From: Erysipelotrichaceae bacterium
Lineage (GTDB): Bacteria; Bacillota_I; Bacilli_A; Erysipelotrichales; Erysipelotrichaceae
Length of the DNA: 64,000 nt
NCBI GenBank assembly: GCA_017432895.1
Contig: JAFRIG010000041.1
Span: forward strand, 91,822 to 155,821
Direction: 5' to 3'
Below, piece after piece: positions 8,118-17,166 of the stretch. The stretch's first letter is position 1; the number at the start of each line of letters is the position of its first letter. A program made the position numbers and the translations under genes. The notes under the pieces were generated by a model. The model worked only from the letters and a program-made list of their open reading frames with translations. It made no database searches and was not told where the DNA came from.

Positions 8118-9159
8118 TAGGATACTCCTGTCTAAAAAACTTATGCAGATGATCACCTAACCATGTGATGATCATCGTAACTCCATAATACGTCAATATC
8201 GAATACAAAGTAATAAAGACAAACCAGATCAATCCTGTTAAAACCGTATATCTTGGCCAGATGAGGCAAAACAGATCGCGGAAGACCTTGTGATTAAGAT
8301 AAACCGAAGGCGTGATCAGTGCCCACTTTTCGATCAGCGGATGTTCAAACAGCTTATTGGACGATAAACAGGCAAAGGCGCTTGTGACCCCGATAGAAAT
8401 GATGAAGACCAGAATGAAATCATAGACGGTCTGGTAGAAGAAGAACGGGATCACAACGCCTCCCAGGATCAGGCTTACAGCCGAAACCGATAACAGTATC
8501 CTGTCATCATAATGACTAAGCTTTTTTGCCACCTCATAAGCTATCACGCCGAGATTAAGATCCGCAAAACCGCGTAACAGTGCGCTGTTCAAAATAATGT
8601 AACGGCAATCCCAATGTTCGCCAATATAGCCGTATGTCAGACAAAGATATGGATAAATAAGTATGATCGATAAGGGACAAATAATCTTAATGTATGATCT
8701 ATCATATTTTTTCAATAAGGTTCTGATCACAAAACCATCAATAATCAATGTCGAAAGATACCAGCTTACCGAATTATAGGCAAAACCGGCTGGCCAATTG
8801 AGACCGATCGAATGAAAAAGAAAGATCTCCGGCAGATGGGATATTATCCCATTAAGATAATCGTATATGCCATAACCCAGGTAATAGCCTTTACCCAGCA
8901 ATGCAACAGCAAACGCAAACAAGGCATGCGGAAAATATTTAAGATATGTTTTTTTCAGATCTTTCCAGGCAAAGCCATCCAGATCGTTTTTTTCTTTCAG
9001 ATAATAATACTTCCTGGCGATCAAAGCTCCGGAAACAATAAAAAAGAATTCCACCGCAATATACCAGGACGTATAGTGCCCATACACGTTGTTCAAATGG
9101 TAAAAAGCAATCAGATATGTAAAAAAGATCCTGTTAAACTGTATCAGAGAATTCTTCAT
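8110..9159 (-). CDS. Acyltransferase-3 family integral membrane protein
   Basis: The product is 349 residues with about ten hydrophobic segments and the N-terminal layout of the acyltransferase-3/OafA family: a first helix ending in YHLNNVYGH, whose His corresponds to the usual catalytic H region, then an EFFFIVSGALIARKYY segment matching the family's FFxxSGF(L) motif. These enzymes O-acylate extracytoplasmic sugars or lipids. It is embedded in the biosynthetic operon, 10 bases after the 2-hydroxyacid dehydrogenase and overlapping the hydro-lyase beta gene, so it may attach the acid made by the pathway to the exported glycan. The ribosome binding site is weak (AT-rich leader). Confidence 0.8.
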   Translation of the reverse strand: MKNSLIQFNRIFFTYLIAFYHLNNVYGHYTSWYIAVEFFFIVSGALIARKYYYLKEKNDLDGFAWKDLKKTYLKYFPHALFAFAVALLGKGYYLGYGIYDYLNGIISHLPEIFLFHSIGLNWPAGFAYNSVSWYLSTLIIDGFVIRTLLKKYDRSYIKIICPLSIILIYPYLCLTYGYIGEHWDCRYIILNSALLRGFADLNLGVIAYEVAKKLSHYDDRILLSVSAVSLILGGVVIPFFFYQTVYDFILVFIISIGVTSAFACLSSNKLFEHPLIEKWALITPSVYLNHKVFRDLFCLIWPRYTVLTGLIWFVFITLYSILTYYGVTMIITWLGDHLHKFFRQEYPNE

Positions 9160-9169
9160 TTTTTATATT

Positions 9170-10141
9170 TCAAGCGACCAGACAGTTACTGATCTGCTCT
9201 ATCTGACCGGAATCAAACAGATCGATATTATGCAATGCTTCTTTAAACATCCGCTCATAAGCTTCATAAGCCAGTCCGGCGATATGTGGGGAAAGCAAGA
9301 CGTTAGGAAGCGTTCGCAATTCGCTGTCGGCCTTAAGCGGCTCCTCTTCAAAAGTATCCAGACCACAGGCCGCGATCTTTCCCGACTTCAATGCTTCGGT
9401 CAGAGCTTTCTCATCGATGAGTTTTCCTCTGGCGGTATTGATCAGTATCACACCGTCTTTCATCAGACCTATCTGCTGCTTTGTGATGATCTTACCTGTT
9501 TTCTTATCATATGGGCAATGCAAAGAAATGATATCGGATGATCTAAGCAGCTCGTCCAAAGAAAGATAAGTCAGATGCAGTTCCTTTTCAATTTCTTCAT
9601 TCTGTCTGAACTGATCATAATATACGATATGACAATCGAAACCATTCAGCATCTTCGCAACCCGCTTGCCGATATTGCCCATGCCGATGATACCAACAGT
9701 CTTGCCAAAAAGTTCATGCGTCTTTATTCCGTTCTTCTGTTTGTTCCATTTGCCATCTTTCATCTCCGGCCAAACAGAATAAGTGTTTTTCAGCGTCGCA
9801 AGCATCAGCATAAGCGTATATTCGGCCACACTTACCGCATTTACGCCTTTGTTGACATACAAAGGGATCCCATGTCTTTTCAAGACATCCAGATCAATGC
9901 TGTCAAGTCCTACCCCGGTCCGCTGTATCATTTTCAGCTTCTTTGCGGATGCGATCACTTCTTCATCGATCTCAAGTTTGCCGCTCATCAGAAGATAATC
10001 CGCATCTTCTATAGATTTTATCAGCTCACTGCGATCGACTTTTTCCAGCATCTGCAGATCAAAACGCCCGGCAACATTTTCCCGTAAAAGAGCTGCCAGT
10101 TCTCCTTCATATCTGTTGGTCAAAAGGATCTTTTTCTTCAT
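9170..10141 (-). CDS. D-isomer-specific 2-hydroxyacid dehydrogenase (phosphoglycerate dehydrogenase-like)
   Basis: The 323-residue product has the family's full set of signatures: the NAD-binding GMGNIGKRVAK near residue 150, the catalytic Arg in INTARGKLID (~230), the Glu in DTFEEEP (~260) and the catalytic His in LSPHIAGLAYE (~285). The EYTLMLMLA segment is typical of the same family. It interconverts a 2-hydroxy acid and a 2-keto acid with NAD(H). There is no ACT or regulatory C-terminal domain, so it is not a classical SerA of long type. The start ATG overlaps the stop of the C-C lyase gene by 4 bases (ATGA), which indicates coupling. In this operon it probably oxidises or reduces the pathway acid; serine biosynthesis is less likely. 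Confidence 0.88.
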   Translation of the reverse strand: MKKKILLTNRYEGELAALLRENVAGRFDLQMLEKVDRSELIKSIEDADYLLMSGKLEIDEEVIASAKKLKMIQRTGVGLDSIDLDVLKRHGIPLYVNKGVNAVSVAEYTLMLMLATLKNTYSVWPEMKDGKWNKQKNGIKTHELFGKTVGIIGMGNIGKRVAKMLNGFDCHIVYYDQFRQNEEIEKELHLTYLSLDELLRSSDIISLHCPYDKKTGKIITKQQIGLMKDGVILINTARGKLIDEKALTEALKSGKIAACGLDTFEEEPLKADSELRTLPNVLLSPHIAGLAYEAYERMFKEALHNIDLFDSGQIEQISNCLVA

Positions 10142-11283
10142 TTTGCTCCGGCATTGAAAAGATCGGTATAGCTCGATTCGTCTTTGATGACGCCATAGAC
10201 CAGTGCCCTGTTATAAAGTTTTTCCGCCCAGTTGCGGTGCGGGCCGATCTCGTTCATCTTATTGGCGTTTTCGCTCTTTATGACACCGCCATCGGTACTG
10301 AGAATCTGACAGACATCCTTATAAACTTCTTCCGAAATGGCATACATGCCATTGACATAAGGAATATGGGTCGGATGGATGATCGTTTTGCCGATGAAAC
10401 CGTTTGCCTTATCCAGCAAAACTTCTCTAAGCAAGCCATCGACGGCGTCGTTAACGAAAGTTTTAGTCTTCAGCACGGAATTGTTGAAACGCTGCGGCAG
10501 ATCTTCAAACTTCTTATTCTTATCGACCCGGAAATATTCCCAGACCGGACCGGAAACGACATAATCGTTATTGCGGGCGAAAATATTCAAAACATCTTTC
10601 AGACAGTCGGCAACCGGCATGATATCGTAAATCGTATAATTTATGCCTCGACGAACACCGAAAACCGAAGACCAGTCGGTTCCACCGACTCTGACATTAA
10701 GTACCAGATCCCGGTATTTATCCAGGATCTGCTTGACACCCATCAGTTCATCCATTCTGGATTCCAGATAAGCCATCTTCTTGCTTTCAAGGATCGGCAT
10801 GCCATACAGCACTTCGCCAAAACGTTCATTCAGTTTCACAAGATGGGAATAATACTCCTCTCCATCCGATACTTCAAATTTGGGGAAATTAAAACCCGTA
10901 AGATAGGCTACCTGATGTTTCTCAAGTCTGGCGGAAAAATGTTTGAACTGTTCGATATTTCTGACTCTGATTATCAGCAACGGGATATCGCCATAAGCGA
11001 TCCTCCCGTTTTTCACATCCTCATCAAGTTTGTCCAGCAAAGCCAGAACATTGTCTTCGGCAGCCGGAACATCTTCCAATCGGCAGGCATCTTCAAAACA
11101 CATGACCATGGAAGTCAGTCCGGGATATTTTCTGGTCAATATCGCATCATGAAAATCTCTGGTACCAGGCATATACATCGTAGCCCCCAGACAGAATTTC
11201 AGTGTTTCAAGATCCGTACGTTTATCAAATTCGATCGGTTCTTTGATAAAATCGATCTGTTTTCCATAGTTATGATGTCTCAT
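10138..11283 (-). CDS. HpcH/HpaI (CitE-like) TIM-barrel C-C bond lyase
   Basis: The 381-residue product has a LGATMYMPGT segment near residue 33, SMVMCFEDA near 60, and acidic/Arg segments (RVRN, VRVGGTDWS) consistent with the metal- and pyruvate-binding barrel of HpcH/HpaI aldolases and citrate lyase beta chains. The N-terminal pattern and length resemble the C-C_Bond_Lyase family (PF15617 type) found with tellurite/stress (ter) biosynthetic modules together with ATP-grasp proteins; I hold that subfamily call with moderate confidence. Such enzymes make or break a C-C bond next to a carboxylate, often releasing pyruvate, oxaloacetate or an acyl unit. A GAGGTG site precedes the ATG. It is flanked by an ATP-grasp gene (10 bases upstream) and the dehydrogenase (4-base overlap). 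Confidence 0.8.
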   Translation of the reverse strand: MRHHNYGKQIDFIKEPIEFDKRTDLETLKFCLGATMYMPGTRDFHDAILTRKYPGLTSMVMCFEDACRLEDVPAAEDNVLALLDKLDEDVKNGRIAYGDIPLLIIRVRNIEQFKHFSARLEKHQVAYLTGFNFPKFEVSDGEEYYSHLVKLNERFGEVLYGMPILESKKMAYLESRMDELMGVKQILDKYRDLVLNVRVGGTDWSSVFGVRRGINYTIYDIMPVADCLKDVLNIFARNNDYVVSGPVWEYFRVDKNKKFEDLPQRFNNSVLKTKTFVNDAVDGLLREVLLDKANGFIGKTIIHPTHIPYVNGMYAISEEVYKDVCQILSTDGGVIKSENANKMNEIGPHRNWAEKLYNRALVYGVIKDESSYTDLFNAGAK

Positions 11284-11293
11284 TCAATCCACC

Positions 11294-12577
11294 TCATAAA
11301 AGAACACTCGTCTTTTCCATAAATAACTTCGAAGTCAGTTCGTTTTTACCTATACGGATACTGACTCCTTTATCATCCAAAACATCAGTATATTCATCAG
11401 CGATCTTCAGCTTATGCAGACACTCTTCAACACTGTCGGCAGCGATCAGATACTTCAGAACATTACAGCTGCTGGGTTTATCACCCGTAATTTGATCACC
11501 TTGTTTCTTTAAGATAATTACATCGGAAACGATATTCTCTGCCATCGACTTTTCAATTCCGCAGATCTGATCCAGTACTCCTTCTGAGGCAAAGATCGGA
11601 AAACATATCACATACTTTTCAAGACGGGCAGAATCATTACTGTCACCTGTTTTTCCCAGATAGGAATCAATAGAATACGACAGCATATCAAAACCGGCAT
11701 ATTCTTTAGCGACCATCGAAGAAGTGCCGCCTGCGACTCGGGGCGAAAACTCGATCACATAGACCTCGTCATCTCTGACGATGACCTGCATGAAAAAAGG
11801 CGTATTATCCGGCAATTCGAAAGCATCGCCGATCTGTGTTGCGATCTTTAACAGTTTTTTCTCTAAAACCCTGTTCAGCTTTGGAAAATAGGCATTGCAA
11901 AGCTGTCTTGTCATATTTCCATCGATGACCGATATCTTACAGGTACTTAATATGAGATGGAATATGCCGTCTTTGCGATAGCCATGCACACCCATTTCCG
12001 TACCCTCGATAAAATCTTCAACGATCGCTTTGCCTGACAGGCCAAAGCCGCACGCTTTGTTGACAGCTTCCTGCAGTTTTTCTTTCTCGGCAAAGGCGAC
12101 CCGGCTTATCCCCGCTGAACCGCAGCTGTCGGCCGGCTTTACGATCACCTCTTGGGCCAGATCAAGTTCACTTATATCCGTATCTTGCGAAACGACATAA
12201 TAACGGGCTGTCGGAATATCATTATCCATCATGATCTTCTTCATCAGCCGTTTGTTGGTGACCTTTTCAGCCGTATCCGCAGAAAAAGGATGGGGCAAAT
12301 CAAGCCTTTCCGCTGTTTTCATTGCAACATTCATCTGCTGATCAAGACAGGAACTGAGCACTATATCAGCATGGTACTGTTTGGCGATATTATAGACCGC
12401 ATCATAGTCCATCGCTGATTCTTTGCAATGTATATCTGCAAATTCAGCAGCGGGAGGGTCATCAAAATAATCGACCAGGACTGTTCGATATCCTCTTTCT
12501 TTCAATTCTCTGATCAGTTCACCATGCGGTACCGTACCTCCCAGTACGACCGCTGTTTTCTTATCCGTTTCGCTCAT
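11294..12577 (-). CDS. ATP-grasp carboxylate-amine ligase-like protein (copy A)
   Basis: The 427-residue product starts with a Rossmann-like pre-ATP-grasp domain (KTAVVLGGTVPHGELIREL) and then has the ATP-grasp fold: TNKRLMKKIM, a VIVKPADSCGSAGI nucleotide-binding lysine and loop near residue 150, and metal-binding YVIEFSPRVAGG near 285. This resembles PylC/CarB-like ligases, which activate a carboxylate as acyl phosphate and join it to an amine or thiol. The upstream U32-like gene stops 9 bases before it. The start at 12577 (MSETDKK) is taken over a GTG six bases upstream. It is clearly paralogous to the ATP-grasp gene at 15823-17115 (same length, same motifs), so the pathway probably makes two related ligations. 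Substrates are unknown. Confidence 0.83.
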   Translation of the reverse strand: MSETDKKTAVVLGGTVPHGELIRELKERGYRTVLVDYFDDPPAAEFADIHCKESAMDYDAVYNIAKQYHADIVLSSCLDQQMNVAMKTAERLDLPHPFSADTAEKVTNKRLMKKIMMDNDIPTARYYVVSQDTDISELDLAQEVIVKPADSCGSAGISRVAFAEKEKLQEAVNKACGFGLSGKAIVEDFIEGTEMGVHGYRKDGIFHLILSTCKISVIDGNMTRQLCNAYFPKLNRVLEKKLLKIATQIGDAFELPDNTPFFMQVIVRDDEVYVIEFSPRVAGGTSSMVAKEYAGFDMLSYSIDSYLGKTGDSNDSARLEKYVICFPIFASEGVLDQICGIEKSMAENIVSDVIILKKQGDQITGDKPSSCNVLKYLIAADSVEECLHKLKIADEYTDVLDDKGVSIRIGKNELTSKLFMEKTSVLL

Positions 12578-12586
12578 CTGCACTTT

Positions 12587-13483
12587 CTAATCGACCTTCC
12601 ACTTCGTGGGTGAAGCGATCGCTTCCGGATAATACTCATCGATCATTCGTTTAACTAAAACGATCTGTTTCGCTCGCTTTTTGGCGTCATCCGCTGTTGT
12701 GTCCCAGCTGTGTGTCTTGGCAACCGAACCGCCGGTCTTCAGATAGATCGGAGCTGCGATGCGGATCATTTCCGGAACTTCATAATGACGTATGAAACCG
12801 CCGGAAGACTCCGGATTTTCTGTATGGATATCGATCGGAATATCGATCGCCTGTCTGATTGCCGCCAGCATCTGCAGCTGTATATCTCTGACCGGGTTGA
12901 ACGAATTTGCGCCAATACTTTCCAAAAGTTTGCCGGAACAGGGATTGCCCTGGCCGGTATGAGCTGAAACCTTGAATTCGCAATCCGCCGGCAGTTCTTT
13001 GGCTTTTCTCATTTCATTAAGCAGCCATAAGCAACCCTCATCATAGACCAGAAAACCACGACAGCCGAATCTTACAGCACGCTTGACATCTTCGATTGCT
13101 CTCACGATCTGTTCCTGACCACGCAAACGATATCCCATGCGCTGGCCTTCCGGAGTGTGAACGGAAGCACTGGTATCGGTCGTTGCTCTGGGGCCGATAG
13201 CCAGGATCAGCTGTACATTGTATTTTTTTGCCAGAGCTACCATTTCTTCGATCTCTTCATCCAGTAAGGTCCAGATACCCTTAGTCTGGGTAACCCTGTG
13301 GATCGGAACATGGTAAGCATCCAACTGTTCGAGCAACGCCTTCATTGCGCCAGGACCCTGAATACCGGGAACTTCAAAACGATATTGCCCGCCATCGGGG
13401 AATCTTTTATCGGAAGTGGGAAGATCATAGGCATCCCCTGAAGGCATACCGATCTTCTTTAAAAAATCTCTGGTCTCCTGCAT
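12587..13483 (-). CDS. Peptidase U32-like TIM-barrel protein of unknown reaction
   Basis: The 298-residue product opens with LPTSDKRFPDGGQYRFE, a segment I associate with short proteins annotated as U32-family peptidases. It then follows a beta/alpha-barrel rhythm with conserved-looking acidic and polar ends of strands (LILAIGPRA, GFLVYDEG, EFKVSAHTG, IDIHTENPESSGG). There is no signal peptide. Members of the U32 superfamily include hydroxylases and radical-type accessory enzymes, so proteolysis should not be assumed. A strong AAGGAGA site precedes the ATG by 9 bases. It lies between the PrpD-like and ATP-grasp genes with gaps of 15 and 9 bases, so it is part of the same pathway. No specific reaction can be assigned. 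Confidence 0.65.
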   Translation of the reverse strand: MQETRDFLKKIGMPSGDAYDLPTSDKRFPDGGQYRFEVPGIQGPGAMKALLEQLDAYHVPIHRVTQTKGIWTLLDEEIEEMVALAKKYNVQLILAIGPRATTDTSASVHTPEGQRMGYRLRGQEQIVRAIEDVKRAVRFGCRGFLVYDEGCLWLLNEMRKAKELPADCEFKVSAHTGQGNPCSGKLLESIGANSFNPVRDIQLQMLAAIRQAIDIPIDIHTENPESSGGFIRHYEVPEMIRIAAPIYLKTGGSVAKTHSWDTTADDAKKRAKQIVLVKRMIDEYYPEAIASPTKWKVD

Positions 13484-13498
13484 ACGCGTGTTCTCCTT

Positions 13499-14848
13499 TT
13501 ATAGTTTTATTAAAAAGACATTCAAATCTTTTTCTATATTATATATCCAATTGAGAAGCTCCTTACTCAATTCCCTGTCTTTTCCCGAAGAAGCCATCAG
13601 AGAATAATACTTCTCTTCCAAAGCTTCCCTGCTTAACGGATTCTCCGGTTCCCCATAAGGATAATCAGCCCGACAGGTATATGAAGCCTCAGCTGTTTTT
13701 ATGGTGACGATCGATGCCCGTTTATCCGGAACAAGAGCGGAAAGTTCCTTGTTTTCAATGATCATGATCTTTTTTAAGACCTTCTTTATCCTTTCATCAT
13801 TGATGCATGCATCCGAAAACTGCTCATAATTGACTTTCCCAAAACAGATCGCCGAAGCTACACCATATGGGATCGACATCTTAGCCGAATCAGTATTTAA
13901 GATTTCCGTATGATCATGACCTTTCAAAGCCAGATCGTAGATCTCAATCAGTACCTCTTGAATATCATTTAAATCGATATCATTGTCTTCACAGATACGT
14001 AAGGCAGCTTCTACTGCTCCATGGGCGTGCCGGCAGGCTGCATAAGGCTTTCGATAGATCGTCTTTATGGCGTATCCGGTTTCGCAAGGCTTCAAGAGTC
14101 TGTTCAAGTCAACGTTTTCGGCACATGCTTTGAAAAATCCGCGATCTCCACCCAGGATATCTTTCGGCCCATCAAGCGCTTCATTGGCAAAACAGACCGC
14201 ATTGATCGCTGCCATAGCCGCATGGCCAATCGTATAAGGCTTGAGTTTGGAACCGCCATCACTCATTTCCAGAAGTCCGGCAGCACTTGTCGCCGCCGCG
14301 CATATCACGGGATTATACAACGCTTTTTCATAGCCGATCGCCGCTGCAGCTCCGATTGCCGCCCCGATACAGGCACAGGTCCCGGTCGCATGGAAACCTT
14401 TCTTTTTATGTCCGGGCTGTATCGCTGAAGAAAGCCGGATCGTCGCTTCATAGCCGGTCACGATGCCCCTTAACAGGTCGTCGCCGGATAGACCATTATC
14501 TTGCACAAAAGGTAATATCGCACTGATCACGACCGACCCTATATGGATCATACCGAAACGATGCCCATCATCCAGTTCGATATAATGACTGTGAAAACCA
14601 TTGAGGAAAGCGGCAGTCAGCACATCTGCTTTCCTGTTAGTTCCGATGACCGTACATCTGCCACGATCGATTGCCATTTTGTTCAGATAGGAAGCGGTCT
14701 CATTACGCAAAACAGATGCACCGATCATAGTGCATCCAATGTAATCCAGAAGACAGTTTTTGGCTTCCTGCAATACATCCGCCGGAAACTCCTGTCTGGA
14801 AAAATCGTATATGGAATCGATGAAGTTAGCAGTTATCGTCTCTTCCAT
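13499..14848 (-). CDS. MmgE/PrpD family dehydratase-like protein
   Basis: The 449-residue product has the all-helical N-terminal domain of MmgE/PrpD proteins: AKNCLLDYIGCTMIGA near residue 28, FLNGFHSHYIELDDGHR near 85, then GYEATIRLSSAIQPGHKKKGFHATGT with the family's conserved His-rich FHxTGT, and KPYAACRHAHGAVEA in the C-terminal lid domain. Known members are 2-methylcitrate dehydratase and cis-aconitate decarboxylase, which act on branched tricarboxylates. The ATG has a GAGAGG site and overlaps the upstream glycosyltransferase stop by 23 bases. There is no citrate synthase or AcnD nearby, so this is not a propionate-degradation operon. A dehydration or decarboxylation of a tricarboxylate-like intermediate is inferred. 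Confidence 0.87.
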   Translation of the reverse strand: MEETITANFIDSIYDFSRQEFPADVLQEAKNCLLDYIGCTMIGASVLRNETASYLNKMAIDRGRCTVIGTNRKADVLTAAFLNGFHSHYIELDDGHRFGMIHIGSVVISAILPFVQDNGLSGDDLLRGIVTGYEATIRLSSAIQPGHKKKGFHATGTCACIGAAIGAAAAIGYEKALYNPVICAAATSAAGLLEMSDGGSKLKPYTIGHAAMAAINAVCFANEALDGPKDILGGDRGFFKACAENVDLNRLLKPCETGYAIKTIYRKPYAACRHAHGAVEAALRICEDNDIDLNDIQEVLIEIYDLALKGHDHTEILNTDSAKMSIPYGVASAICFGKVNYEQFSDACINDERIKKVLKKIMIIENKELSALVPDKRASIVTIKTAEASYTCRADYPYGEPENPLSREALEEKYYSLMASSGKDRELSKELLNWIYNIEKDLNVFLIKL

Positions 14849-15761
14849 TTATGACCTCTCTGATATAATACTGCGGCATCCCGCTGACAGTCATATAGAT
14901 CCTGCCGAGATATTCACCCATGATACCCAGTATGACCATGATCATACCGCCAACAAACAGGATCGCCAAAAGCGTACTGGTATAGCCGGAGACCTTGATC
15001 GGTCTTACGACACTGCGGACCAGCAGATAGACCATCCAGATGAAACTGAAACCGGAAAATAAGAAACCCAGATAAGTTGCGATACGCAAAGGCATCATCG
15101 AAAAACTAATAAAGATATTCAGCCACATCCTGAACAGTTTCTTGAAGGTGTAGCCGGATGAACCCGAGATCCGTTCATGATGTTCGATCTCGACATTGCC
15201 ATACTTGCTGGTGACTTTCATCAGAAAAGAACCGATCGAAATGAAAGGACTCTTATATGTCAGCATCGCATCCACGACCGTCCGGCTCCAGGCCGTAAAA
15301 GATGATCTTTTGATCCCCTTGGGCTTGTTTCCCATGAGTTCCGCGACCCAGTTATGCAGATCACTCATGAACTTCTTAAATGCTCCGTGCTTCTTGTTTT
15401 TGAATTCGGCATAAACAACATCATAGCCTTCATTAAGCTTATCTGTAAGCTTAAAGATCCCTTCAGCCGGATGCTGACCGTCATCATCCATGAAAACGAT
15501 GACATCGCCCTTGGCCTGCTGAAGCGCCGCCAGTTTTGCTGAAGGCTGACCATAATTACGGGAAAGATCTATGCCGGTGATTCTGCTATCTTCTTTACAG
15601 AGCTGCAGAATGACCACGAAAGTATCATCAGGAGAACCATCATTTACTAATACGATCTGATAGTCCTGTCCCCTTTTCTGAAATTCATTTTTTATATCCG
15701 CTACCACCAAAGGCAGGTTTTTGGCCGATTTATAACACGGAATACATACAGATATCAACAT
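14826..15761 (-). CDS. GtrB/ArnC-like polyprenyl-phosphate glycosyltransferase (GT2)
   Basis: The 311-residue product has a GT2 catalytic domain (ISVCIPCYKSAKNL; IVLVNDGSPDD; IVFMDDDGQHP metal-binding DxD region; GSSGYTFKKL near residue 212) followed by two C-terminal membrane helices (about 230-252 and 262-285). This is the architecture of enzymes that load glucose, mannose or Ara4FN on undecaprenyl or dolichyl phosphate (GtrB, ArnC, DPM1). The start at 15761 is chosen because GAGGAAG lies at good spacing and GT2 proteins begin at this point; the frame is open 33 bases further. Its product would need a flippase and a membrane transferase, possibly the SMR pair and the partial protein at the left edge, or the Wzx-type protein upstream. 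It overlaps the PrpD-like gene by 23 bases. Confidence 0.87.
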   Translation of the reverse strand: MLISVCIPCYKSAKNLPLVVADIKNEFQKRGQDYQIVLVNDGSPDDTFVVILQLCKEDSRITGIDLSRNYGQPSAKLAALQQAKGDVIVFMDDDGQHPAEGIFKLTDKLNEGYDVVYAEFKNKKHGAFKKFMSDLHNWVAELMGNKPKGIKRSSFTAWSRTVVDAMLTYKSPFISIGSFLMKVTSKYGNVEIEHHERISGSSGYTFKKLFRMWLNIFISFSMMPLRIATYLGFLFSGFSFIWMVYLLVRSVVRPIKVSGYTSTLLAILFVGGMIMVILGIMGEYLGRIYMTVSGMPQYYIREVINGRDDNC

Positions 15762-15822
15762 TTTTTCTTCCTCATCCATCATATTACACTTCAATCATAC
15801 TAATTAAAGCAACAAAAATCTA

Positions 15823-17115
15823 TTAATCGACCTGCAGCATCATCGTTAATTTAGCCGAAAATTCTTCAAAAGAAACACTCTTCACAGGCAGGCGAATGCT
15901 GTTTCCCTCAGGATCTTCCACATCGATCAGATCTGAAAATCGACGCATCTTGCTGTAACATTCTTCGATACTTGATGCATCAAAAACAAGCTTGGCAACG
16001 ATCGATCTGCTGGGCTTGGAATCATCCGCTTCCTCACCTGCTTCCTTCAGTTTTATGACCGCATGAAGCATGTTCTGATCAATTAACTGATCGACACCCT
16101 TCAGTTTCTCGTAGATTCCTTTTTTGGCATAGATCGGCAAGCAACAGACATATCTTCCTAAAACGGCTGTCTCATCATATTCTCTCCGGATCCCCAGATA
16201 AGAATCGATTGAAAAAGAGATCAGATCAATACCGGTATAATCCTTTGCCACCATGGACGAGATCCCTCCTCCTAAGCGTGGCGAAAACTCCAAAACGTAA
16301 ACTTCTTCATCTTTTATCATGACCTGCATGAATAACGGTACGGATCCTTTCAATTCAAAAGCGGCAAGGATCTGATCAGCCACGTCCTCAAGCTTTTTCT
16401 GCAAAGCGGCATTCAGTTTCGGCAAATAGACATTATAAAGCAGAAGATTCGTATTCTCGTCAGCGTCACAGACTCTGCTGGTACCAAAAAGGATCCGGGC
16501 ATGGCCATTATCCGCTATGGCATGAACGCTCATCTCACACCCGTCGATGAATTCTTCAACTATCGCTTTCCCCGTCAGCCCAAATGAGCAGGCCTTATTC
16601 AAGGACTCCTTCAGTTTTTTCTGATCAAGTTCAGACAGCTTCGTGACACCTGCCGAACCGCTGCTGGCATCGGGCTTGATGATGACCGGAGCTTTTAGAT
16701 CAAGAAGTGAAAGATCGAAGTCCCTGTCAACGACATAGTATTTTGCGGTTGGGATATGATATTCCATCATGATCTTCTTCATCATCCGCTTATTGGTGAC
16801 CTTTTCTGCCGTCGCAAAAGAAAAAGGATGTGAAAGACCCAACTCTTCCGCAACTTTCATCGCGACATTCATCTGCTGATCCAGACAGGAACTAAGTACT
16901 AGTTTAGTATCATATTTTTTCGCAATAGCCAGCACCGCCTCAAGATCCATTGCCGATTCCCGGTAATGAACATCCGCATATACGGCCGCCGGAGGATCCG
17001 TAAAATAATCGATCAGAACAGTATGATAAGCTCTTTTTTTTAGCTCTTTGATCAGATCGATATGAGGGACCGTTCCTCCCAGAACGATAGCTGTTTTTTG
17101 CCTTGATATATCCAT
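15823..17115 (-). CDS. ATP-grasp carboxylate-amine ligase-like protein (copy B)
   Basis: The 430-residue product parallels copy A (11294-12577) along its full length: KTAIVLGGTVPHIDLIKEL at the N-terminus, LVLSSCLDQQMNVAMK, TNKRMMKKIMM, a VIIKPDASSGSAGV nucleotide-binding loop, and YVLEFSPRLGGG for metal binding. A recent duplication within the operon is the simplest reading. The start at 17115 (MDISRQK) has an AAAGGTG site; a GTG nine bases upstream is less likely. It lies 43 bases after the flippase and 61 bases before the glycosyltransferase start. It probably joins a carboxylate to an amine in the cytoplasm; which acid and which acceptor cannot be read from the sequence. Confidence 0.83.
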   Translation of the reverse strand: MDISRQKTAIVLGGTVPHIDLIKELKKRAYHTVLIDYFTDPPAAVYADVHYRESAMDLEAVLAIAKKYDTKLVLSSCLDQQMNVAMKVAEELGLSHPFSFATAEKVTNKRMMKKIMMEYHIPTAKYYVVDRDFDLSLLDLKAPVIIKPDASSGSAGVTKLSELDQKKLKESLNKACSFGLTGKAIVEEFIDGCEMSVHAIADNGHARILFGTSRVCDADENTNLLLYNVYLPKLNAALQKKLEDVADQILAAFELKGSVPLFMQVMIKDEEVYVLEFSPRLGGGISSMVAKDYTGIDLISFSIDSYLGIRREYDETAVLGRYVCCLPIYAKKGIYEKLKGVDQLIDQNMLHAVIKLKEAGEEADDSKPSRSIVAKLVFDASSIEECYSKMRRFSDLIDVEDPEGNSIRLPVKSVSFEEFSAKLTMMLQVD

Positions 17116-17166
17116 AACAAGCACCTTTCAATATTGCAATTTTGAAACTATCTGCCTGTTTCCTAT

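Noticed and set aside
8118..8156. N-terminal extension of the hydro-lyase beta subunit
   Set aside because: The ATG at 8117 has a CAGGAG site and starts where the family starts; the extension only re-reads the acyltransferase gene.
10237..11322. A 361-codon open frame on the plus strand opposite the C-C lyase gene
   Set aside because: It is antisense to a gene with clear family motifs, has no ribosome binding site, and its translation (runs of Ile, Phe, His and Gln) looks like a shadow of the minus-strand codons.
13499..14848. MmgE/PrpD gene as part of a methylcitrate (propionate degradation) operon
   Set aside because: There is no citrate/methylcitrate synthase, methylisocitrate lyase of PrpB type or AcnD nearby; the neighbours are glycan and ATP-grasp genes.
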